Assembly: GCA_006386115.1 (NCBI GenBank)
Contig: VFIW01000032.1
Span: 206,668-270,667 of the forward strand
DNA from: Globisporangium splendens
Lineage: Eukaryota > Oomycota > Peronosporomycetes > Pythiales > Pythiaceae
Direction of reading: 5' to 3'
Length of the DNA stretch: 64,000 bases
Part shown: in pieces, positions 57,203-64,000 of the stretch
Position numbering within the stretch: the stretch's first letter is position 1
Layout of the letters: the number at the start of each line of letters is the position of its first letter
Position numbers and translations under genes: made by a program
Notes under the pieces: generated by a model
The model's input: the letters and a program-made list of their open reading frames with translations, nothing else
Told to the model about the DNA's origin: nothing
Databases searched by the model: none

Positions 57203-58541
57203 ATGAACGACGACGCAGCCAGCAGCACCACTGCGTCCAGTAGCAGTACCGAGGATGCGACGTTCGAGTACACACCACCGAGCTTCTTCGGCAAGGACTC
57301 GCGCACGCCCAAGTGGCTCCAGGCGTGGGTCACCGACATCTTCCTGTTCGTCTCGGTGCACTACAACTTCTGGCTCGTGCCAGTCATCGTCGCGTTCTAC
57401 ATGATGTACCAGCGCGGCTACGGACTCGTAGTCGTCGCGCTCACTGCCGTGTACCTGCCGTCGTTCCTCGACAAGTCCGAGAAAACCGCCAAGGGTCGAC
57501 CGTGGCACGCGTTCCACCAGTCGCCATGACTGCTGCTTGGCGCAAACTACTTGGGGTAAGTCGCTGCTTGTGGGTTTGAATATGTCACGCGTAGGGGTAC
57601 TTACTGATGCTGACCATATAGCATTCGCGTGATCCGAGAGCAAGAGCTTGACGCGAAGAAGCAGTACATCTTTGGCTTCCACCCGCACGGGATCATCATC
57701 TTGTCGCGTATTGCGACGTACGCTGGAACGTGGGAGAAGGTGTTCCCCAACATTGTCACGCGAGCGCTTGGTGCGTCAAGTATTTTCTCAGTCCCGCTCG
57801 CGCGTGAGCTCTGCTTATGGTACAGCACGCATGAATGCTCTCCTATCTGTGGACGCTCGTCGTATTGGCTTATCTAACCATTGTCTGCGGCATTTCGATT
57901 GTGTGGATATGACAGGTTGGGTGCCGTCGATGCGGGACGTTCCACGGCCGACAAGGTGCTGAAAGCAAAGTACAGCATCTGTGTCTACCCCGGTGGTGTG
58001 CCTGAAATCTTCCTCGCAGATCCAAACACAAAGGAGGTCAGTACCTGTGTAGTTTTCCTTGTCCAATGCGTTTCTGTGCGGAACATCCTCGCTGTAGACG
58101 CACGCTGACTCACCATATGTCGCTTTTGCGCTTCATTTCTCGCTTACATAGAACAAAATCGTGCTGAAGAACCGTTTGGGGTTCGTGAAACTCGCGATCC
58201 GCCATGGCGCTGAGCTCGTGCCCGTGTTTGCATTCGGCGAAAAGTGGTTCTTCAATGTGTGGAACCCGCCAAAGAGCGTCATCTCGTTCTTCCGCAAGGT
58301 GCTCAAGATCCCGATTATCGTGTTCTGGGGTCGCTTCATGTGGGTGCCGAAGCGCTTGCCCGAGGGTAAGAAGTTCGGCGTCGTGTACGGCAAACCGATC
58401 CCCACGGTCCAGAAGGACGAGCCGACGGAGGAAGAGATCCGCACCGTGCACACGCTGTACGTGGCCGAGATCGAGCGCCTCTTTGAGCAGTACAAGGCGA
58501 AATTCGGCTACGACGCGGATGAGACGCTCGTCGTCACGTAG
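57203..58541 (+). CDS. Diacylglycerol acyltransferase type 2, copy a (in-frame TGA)
   Basis: Four exons, 57203-57555, 57622-57819, 57916-58036 and 58152-58541; 353 codons with consistent phases. Two membrane segments follow the N terminus (residues ~45-90). DGAT2 hallmarks are FGFHPHGIIILSR (active-site HPHG), YPGGVPEIF and RLGFVKLAIRHGAELVP. It catalyses the last step of triacylglycerol synthesis in the ER membrane. TGA 57527-57529 interrupts exon 1 (after HQSP) exactly where copies b and c have Trp, so it is one transition from TGG. The final ~280 bases are almost identical to copy b although the 5' parts differ, indicating gene conversion. Confidence 0.85.
58239..58516 (+). repeat. Gene-conversion tract shared with copy b
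   Basis: 278 bp nearly identical to 59793-60070; I see a single difference (codon Thr versus Ala). Confidence 0.8.
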
Positions 58542-58973
58542 GCAGTAGCAGAAGCAAAGCGAATATAGAGCCTTTGCTGGCGCTGCAGTTCGCCTCGCTG
58601 CATGTTTAACTTTTTGTGCCAACCGGAAATCCGAACGACTCGGTTCGGATTCTTTTGTTTGCCTTTCATGATTTCTTCTTTTGATGCCAATCACAATATC
58701 AGCAAATCAAAAGCGATACTTACCCTTTTACGACCAATCAGCGACCTCCTCTGCGACAAAACCGTCGACGTCAACACTTTTCAAACACGAACGGTGACGT
58801 CGCCGCAACACACGCTTGGGTCACTGGTGCTTACTAAATGCTTTGGGAGGGAGCATCTCCCTCTGGCTTCGCTGCGCCAGTGTCCAAGCACCGCTCGCTT
58901 TGCCTCATTTGTTCTTCGTCCCCCCAGCGCGCTGCTCATCTACCCAGGAGCTCTGCAGAAGCAGCACAAGCAA
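58542..58973. other. Spacer between DGAT2 copies a and b
   Basis: About 430 bases. The frame of copy b is open upstream to 58602, but the first ATG that gives a family-like N terminus is 58974. Confidence 0.5.
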
Positions 58974-60095
58974 ATGGCGTCCACCCAGGAAGAGCAAGCA
59001 CCGCTCGTGGCCGCGGAGCCCGAGCCTACGCCCGCCACCACCACCACCGCCACCAGCAGCAGCACCGTTGACAGCAAAGAAGAAACCGAGGTGTTCGAGT
59101 ACACGCCGCCGCAGGTGTTTGGCCCGGACTCGAGCGTCCCGACATGGCTCCAGGCGTACATCCAGGACGTGTACATCTTCATCACGACACACTACAACTT
59201 CTGGATGCTGCCGTTCCTCGTCGCGTTCTACTGGATGTACCACGCCGGCTACGGCCTCGTCGTCGTCGCGATCGTGGTGCTCTACGCGCCGTCGCTCTTC
59301 GATGGCTCCGAGAAGACCGCCAAGGGACGACCGTGGGACGCCATGCGCACGTCCAAGATGTGGCTGCTGAACGCCAACTACGTCGGCATCAAAATCTTCC
59401 GTGAACAGGCGCTGGACGCGTCCAAGCGCTACATCTTTGGCTTCCACCCACACGGGATCATCATCCTGTCGCGTATCGCGACCTACGGCGGCACCTGGGA
59501 GGCTGTGTTCCCCAACATCGTGACGCGCGCGCTCGGTGCGTCCAGCATTTTCGCTGTCCCCCTTGCGCGTGAGCTCTGCTTGTGGCTCGGCGTCGTCGAT
59601 GCGTCGCGATCGACGGCCGACAAGGTGCTCAAGAGCAACTACAGCATCTGTGTGTACCCTGGCGGCGTGCCCGAGATCTTTTTGGTCGACCCCAAGTCGA
59701 AGGACAACACGATCATGCTCAAGAACCGTTTGGGGTTCGTGAAACTCGCGATCCGCCACGGTGCCGAGCTCGTGCCGACCTTCGTGTTTGGTGAAAAGTG
59801 GTTCTTCAATGTGTGGAACCCGCCAAAGAGCGTCATCTCGTTCTTCCGCAAGGTGCTCAAGATCCCGATTATCGTGTTCTGGGGTCGCTTCATGTGGGTG
59901 CCGAAGCGCTTGCCCGAGGGTAAGAAGTTCGGCGTCGTGTACGGCAAACCGATCCCCACGGTCCAGAAGGACGAGCCGACGGAGGAAGAGATCCGCGCCG
60001 TGCACACGCTGTACGTGGCCGAGATCGAGCGCCTCTTTGAGCAGTACAAGGCGAAATTCGGCTACGACGCCGACGAGAAATTGGTCATCACCTAG
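58974..60095 (+). CDS. Diacylglycerol acyltransferase type 2, copy b (intronless)
   Basis: 373 residues from ATG 58974 to TAG 60093-60095, in one exon. The order of features is a low-complexity N terminus (Thr/Ala-rich), FEYTPP, two hydrophobic segments (about 75-120), FGFHPHGIIILSR, ALGASSIFAVPLARELCLW, YPGGVPEIF, FGEKWFFNVW and KFGVVYGKPI. It differs from copies a and c in lacking all introns, which suggests origin by retroposition or intron loss through gene conversion. It should be an ER triacylglycerol-synthesising enzyme. The reading frame is intact, so this is probably the functional copy of the pair. Confidence 0.93.
   Translation: MASTQEEQAPLVAAEPEPTPATTTTATSSSTVDSKEETEVFEYTPPQVFGPDSSVPTWLQAYIQDVYIFITTHYNFWMLPFLVAFYWMYHAGYGLVVVAIVVLYAPSLFDGSEKTAKGRPWDAMRTSKMWLLNANYVGIKIFREQALDASKRYIFGFHPHGIIILSRIATYGGTWEAVFPNIVTRALGASSIFAVPLARELCLWLGVVDASRSTADKVLKSNYSICVYPGGVPEIFLVDPKSKDNTIMLKNRLGFVKLAIRHGAELVPTFVFGEKWFFNVWNPPKSVISFFRKVLKIPIIVFWGRFMWVPKRLPEGKKFGVVYGKPIPTVQKDEPTEEEIRAVHTLYVAEIERLFEQYKAKFGYDADEKLVIT
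59793..60070 (+). repeat. Gene-conversion tract shared with copy a
   Basis: Partner of 58239-58516, same length and orientation. Confidence 0.8.
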
Positions 60096-60296
60096 ATGGC
60101 TGCGAACTCATAGAGTAGCGTTGACTTAAAGGTATACTTTGAAAGTTGCGTCGACTTAAGCATGTGGAAAAGTATTCTGTTTGGTCACAAAGGTATCAGC
60201 TTTGGTACCACTGAATTGCGTCGTGAAGGACAGATGCTTGAGCTTTCCTACTCGACTCTCACTACAACGCTTTACTTTCAGATGAAGAAAAGCGAC

Positions 60297-61334
60297 TTAG
60301 CAGCTTGGTTTGGATGGAAACGTAGGCTCTGGCGTTGTGGTTGGCTTCGCCGTGGTTGGCGTTAGTGTCCAAGTCGTCGGCACAGGCGTATTGGCACCAG
60401 GCGGCGTGTAGCCGAGAAACGTGATGGGCTTGGTTGGGTCACACAACGCGAATGTGGTCGTGGGCTTTGCAGGCGCGCAGTCGATCTGCGTGGACGGACC
60501 GGCGCTCGAGATCACGCTGGGCTTGGCAAAGCACGAGCGGATCGCCGACAGCTGGTTCGTGCCGTCAACGCCCGAGCAGAACACCTGCACTTTCTTCGAG
60601 AACAGCGCTTCGAGTTCCGCGAGCGTCGCGATCGCTGGCGTGGGCAGAGCCGCAGCCTTGTTGATCTTGCTCACCGCTGGCTCGAGCATCGCCGCGGCGT
60701 TCAACGTCGCTTTGAAGTACGTGACGGCCGCGCTCTCGTAGTTGTCGCCGTTTGCGGCGTAGCAGATGCCGTGCTTCTGGAACTCGTGGTTGTAGATTTC
60801 GCAGAGCGTGTCGTACTCGTTCGCCTGAGTCGGGTCGATCCACTTGGACGCCATCTCCTTGAGCAAAGGCGCCTGGTTCTTGGCGAAGTCGGCCGCGTTG
60901 TACGGGTGGTTCACGATCGCATCACTGACGTTGCAGCACCCAGCGTAGCCGTCGTTGTAGTTGGGCCAGAGGCCGTGGATCGTGATCTCGCTCTTCACAA
61001 CCTCGGGCTTGCACGCGATGCCGTTCGGGTACGGCAACACGTTCTGGTGCGAGATCGTCGAGTCGACGCCCTTGAGCAAGTCGCGGCAGAACTGCGGCAC
61101 AAACACCGACTCCATCACCAGGTAGTCAAAGTCGCCGGGTCGCTGCTTCTTGGCGAGACACAAGGGGTCGTTCGTCAGGCACGTCGGTGTCGCCTTCGAG
61201 TTGACGCAAATGTCCACGCACTGCTGCTTTGAGGGTATCGGGAGCCATCCACCGAGGTAGTCGGTGGCCGAAGTCGTCTTCGCGACGACGGACAACACCG
61301 AGATTGCGAACAGCGACGTCTTGGAGGCAACCAT
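60297..61334 (-). CDS. Secreted ribonuclease T2
   Basis: 345 residues, intronless, with a 20-23 residue signal peptide (MVASKTSLFAISVLSVVAKT). Both active-site blocks of RNase T2 are present: CAS I ITIHGLWPNY (about residue 116) and CAS II HEFQKHGICY (about residue 185), together with many Cys for disulfides. The C terminus is a Thr/Pro-rich tail (TTTPEPTFPSKPSC) typical of linker or glycosylated regions. The enzyme cleaves single-stranded RNA with a 2',3'-cyclic intermediate, and is expected in the vacuole, apoplast or outside the cell, for phosphate recycling. It interrupts the DGAT2 cluster on the other strand. Confidence 0.93.
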   Translation of the reverse strand: MVASKTSLFAISVLSVVAKTTSATDYLGGWLPIPSKQQCVDICVNSKATPTCLTNDPLCLAKKQRPGDFDYLVMESVFVPQFCRDLLKGVDSTISHQNVLPYPNGIACKPEVVKSEITIHGLWPNYNDGYAGCCNVSDAIVNHPYNAADFAKNQAPLLKEMASKWIDPTQANEYDTLCEIYNHEFQKHGICYAANGDNYESAAVTYFKATLNAAAMLEPAVSKINKAAALPTPAIATLAELEALFSKKVQVFCSGVDGTNQLSAIRSCFAKPSVISSAGPSTQIDCAPAKPTTTFALCDPTKPITFLGYTPPGANTPVPTTWTLTPTTAKPTTTPEPTFPSKPSC

Positions 61335-62985
61335 TTCGGACGGAGGGTTGGCGTCTGCGATGGTCTCAGCAAATTACGAACTGAGCTTCGAGATTCACAA
61401 ATCGTTTCGAGCAAAAGCTTCCCCTCTCCGCGACGAACATGGCGTGCACCTGCTGTGCAACGCACGAGTGGTACCAAAGTACCAAAGCCTCTGTCTGCAA
61501 GCCTATGATACAGGGAGGAAGGACGCATCCTCCGTCTTGCGATTGCATCTTCTGGATGGGCGTGATGTCTGTGTCCTTTTGCTGCACCAGCCATCGGATA
61601 CATGTGCATCCACTGCGTCACGTCCGTCTCCATCCAGATGGCGCCAAAGATTCGAAGTGCATGTCAAGACCTGTCAGTACGACTCTCTAACTTAATAGAC
61701 AAATCAGACTTCTCATCTGTCAGGAGATATGGTATATAGTAGATGCAGGATGTTTCCAGTGCTTCAAAGGCTAAAAATACGGCGCTGACTGGAAATCGTC
61801 ATGCACCGTTTGTGCGTCTTTACACACTCAGATGACATACAAATTCCTACAGCAATCTCTCCAGCGTTGTCATGTTCACAACTGAGACGTTCAGTCTTTT
61901 TCAATAGTGAACGTCAAGGTATTTCAAAGTATTTGTAGCTTCACATGCGAAAAGAGATCAGACCTTGCTGCGAAGCAAGTCTGGACCAAGGGGTCACAGA
62001 GCGTGTGCGGATGGTTGAGATGATGCCCACAATCGATTCTCGTGGCATCCGGGTATGTGTGGATAGCAAGGCGAAGTACGTGCACCATTTGGAGGGCGGA
62101 GCTGTGATGTTGGTTGACTGAATTCGGTAGGAAAGGCATCATCCTGTTTCTCAACGCACCTTAAGACTCAGGGGCGGCCATCGCCACAAAGTGTACAAGG
62201 TTCATAGCAAAGACCCCACGATAGCATTCGCAGACAGAATGACTCCAGCTCTTAACACGAGTTGCACACTGTTGATGGCTGCAGCACCAGCACTCGATGT
62301 TGCGTGTGCTCCACAACAAGCAGTCCGCTCGGAAAATACGCCGCTCCGACCCAGAAGGTGATGTCACGCGCACGAGAGTGACGAAGGTGCTGGCGCTTGA
62401 GCGTGCCGTTGGAATGAGTGGTGGCGGTAGCGATGTGAACAATTTGCAGTGTGAGTGAGCAGAGCTCTGTCTTGATCAAATGACGGACAGCGACCGAATT
62501 GAAGAACTGTGTGGAGCATCTACATCCGATTTGATGATGCTCAACGGCATCATTCCTCATTACGTCACGATATGCGTAATTTTTGCATGACGCGTATTTC
62601 AAACAGCCAGTCATCATCAAGCTAGCACAATAACAGCGTATTTATACCAGGAACAGGATTTACTGCAAAGACAGTTTCGCTACCAGTTTTTTTATTCGAT
62701 AAACCTGTGAAACATTGTCCTCTTGGTGCATATTGTTTTATTTAGACAGCATTGTTCCTTTTCATAAATCAATATCTTCTATGTTTTCATATTTTGGGAG
62801 TGTATGTCGCTGGAGTCGGATCTGCAAGTCCCACTTGACACTTTGACTCGGAAGGCTGCCAATGATGCCATCCCTGGCCATGGATGCATCGCGTGTGCTG
62901 GCAAGTTGCGCAGATCATTTGCGCATTAGCACCGTGCTGTGAAGCTCGCATCCACTAGCACACGCACGCACAGAGAGCCACAGTC
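61335..62985. other. Long intergenic region upstream of RNase T2 and DGAT2 copy c
   Basis: About 1.65 kb, AT-richer, with both promoters. Open minus-strand stretches at 61924-62154 and 62252-62620 show no recognisable protein features and may be decayed sequence. No RNA gene or repeat is recognised. Confidence 0.5.
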
Positions 62986-64000
62986 ATGACGGCAGCAGCG
63001 GACAAGGAGCCGCTCGTAGCCTCTTCAACGGAGAGCTCAACCGACGCTGGACCCGTCCAAACATGCAAGGCGTTTGAATACGTGCCGCCGCCGTACTTCG
63101 ACGCGCACAGCCGCACGCCAAAGTGGCTGCAACAGTGCGTCGTCTGGGTGTTCAACTTTGTCGCGATCCACTACAACCTCTGGATCGTGCCGTTCCTGGT
63201 GCTGTTTTACTATCTCTACCAGGTTCGTGTCTCAAGTAGCGTCGTTAGTATGTTTGCTGTGGTGGTTATGACACTGACTTGGTTGTTGATGCGGAAACGA
63301 TAGCACGGCTACTGGGTCTTTATTGTCGCACTGGTGGCGTTGTACATCCCAAGCTTCATCGATGGGTCGGAGCGCACGGGGAACGGACGTCCTTGGAAAG
63401 GGCTCCGAGCTTCGCAGCTGTGGCACTGTTGCTCGCGTTTGCTCAAGTAAGTACTTGTGTTGATACGGTATCGCGTGTGGACGATATGTCCTATAGCTAA
63501 CTGTGCTGACCTCGTCAGGCTCAAGATTGTGCGCGAGCAGGAACTGGATCCCTCGAAGAGATACATCTTTGGGTTCCACCCACACGGCATCATCGTCTTT
63601 TCGCGCATCGCAACTTTTGGAGGAAGCTGGGAGAAAGTGTTCCCCAACATCGCAGCGCGTCGTAAGTCCTGTGAAATAACGAGGTATTCGTGCCGTGGAA
63701 TCCTTGTCCCTGTTCTGATTCATTTGTTTGCTGTGAATGTAGTTCTCGGTGCCTCTGCAGTTTTCTACGTTCCGCTTGCTCGTGAGATCTGTCTATGGTA
63801 CGAAAGTTTCGGAACTCGAGGGATATTTTTCCGTATAAGATCTCATTTTGACGATAAAAATGTGAAATCCTTGCTTGTAAACAGGTTGCATGCCGTCGAC
63901 GCGTCTCGATCGACCGCGGAGAAGGTGCTCAAGTCCGGCAAGAGCATCCTCGTGTACCCTGGCGGTGTCCCCGAGATATTCCTCACGGAGCCCGACTCCA
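62986..64000 (+). CDS. Diacylglycerol acyltransferase type 2, copy c, 3' end outside window
   Basis: Five exons seen: 62986-63222, 63304-63446, 63519-63661, 63743-63797 and 63895 to beyond 64000. The N terminus (FEYVPPPYF, RTPKWLQQ) and hydrophobic segments match copies a and b. Downstream are FGFHPHGIIVFSR, LGASAVFYVPLAREICLW and YPGGVPEIF at the window edge. Three splice positions coincide with those of copy a (before LKIVREQ, after REICLW, and others), and two introns are extra. Trp is present (SQLWHCC) where copy a has TGA. It is the most divergent of the three paralogues. Confidence 0.9.

Noticed and set aside
2893..57529. Reassigned stop codons (alternative nuclear code)
   Set aside because: TAA, TAG and TGA all occur as clean terminal stops in intact neighbouring genes, and most genes here have no internal stops.
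58905..60005. 366-codon minus-strand ORF opposite DGAT2 copy b
   Set aside because: Antisense shadow of a conserved enzyme gene in GC-rich sequence.
61924..62620. Minus-strand ORFs upstream of DGAT2 copy c
   Set aside because: Short, unconserved-looking and not joinable into one convincing protein.
1..64000. tRNA, rRNA or CRISPR arrays
   Set aside because: No cloverleaf-like or rRNA-like segment and no regularly spaced repeats were seen; the genome is eukaryotic.

Overview
The window looks like a piece of an oomycete (Phytophthora/Pythium-like stramenopile) nuclear genome. The evidence is about 70 short GT-AG introns, most of 50-120 nt and many with a GTACGT donor, closely packed genes on both strands, and eukaryotic families: E6AP-type HECT ligase, WRAP73, RFC subunit, eRF3, Slo-type K+ channel, DGAT2, SLC1 carrier and a MULE transposon. 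The assignment to oomycetes is inference; the eukaryotic nature is certain.

Layout. 1-3009: two related LEA-like amphipathic proteins. 3393-5738 (-): VHS-GAT endocytic adaptor. 6425-9118 (+): E6AP-like HECT ligase. 9617-15731 (+): very large CD36-like membrane protein with repeated luminal modules, broken by two stops and a frameshift. 15864-17589: convergent RNA-processing genes, a ZCRB1-like minor-spliceosome protein and an MPP6-like exosome cofactor. 17894-24349: a 4.7-kb segment holding a Cys-rich/FN3 gene and WRAP73, framed by two 889-bp inverted copies of a Uma2-like nuclease ORF that are almost identical. 24654-33330: a head-to-head pair of paralogues, each fusing a DEDDy 3'-5' exonuclease, a YbaK-like tRNA-editing domain and a Mut7-C RNase/zinc ribbon, with all ten intron positions shared. 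33951-38289 (-): Slo/BK-type K+ channel with two in-frame TGAs and a frameshift. 39250-45337: an apparently intact 6.1-kb MULE with a 9-bp target duplication, a multi-exon transposase joined to a Ulp1-type C48 peptidase, and repeated palindromes built from the core of its own terminal repeats. 46606-48327 (+): SLC1 carrier. 48627-49829 (-): double RGS-domain protein. 50752-51300 (-): unknown acidic protein. 51783-53239 (+): RFC small subunit. 53525-55551 (-): eRF3 with a 7-nt first exon. 55791-56861 (+): unknown acidic protein. 57203-64000: three DGAT2 genes interrupted by a secreted RNase T2 gene (-).

The genes are mostly independent housekeeping functions: ubiquitin, endocytosis, RNA processing, DNA replication, translation termination and lipid storage. 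Local duplication is the recurring theme (LEA pair, Uma2-like inverted pair, exonuclease pair, DGAT2 trio). A second theme is disabled reading frames in six otherwise well-conserved genes, which may be real pseudogenization, readthrough or assembly error.
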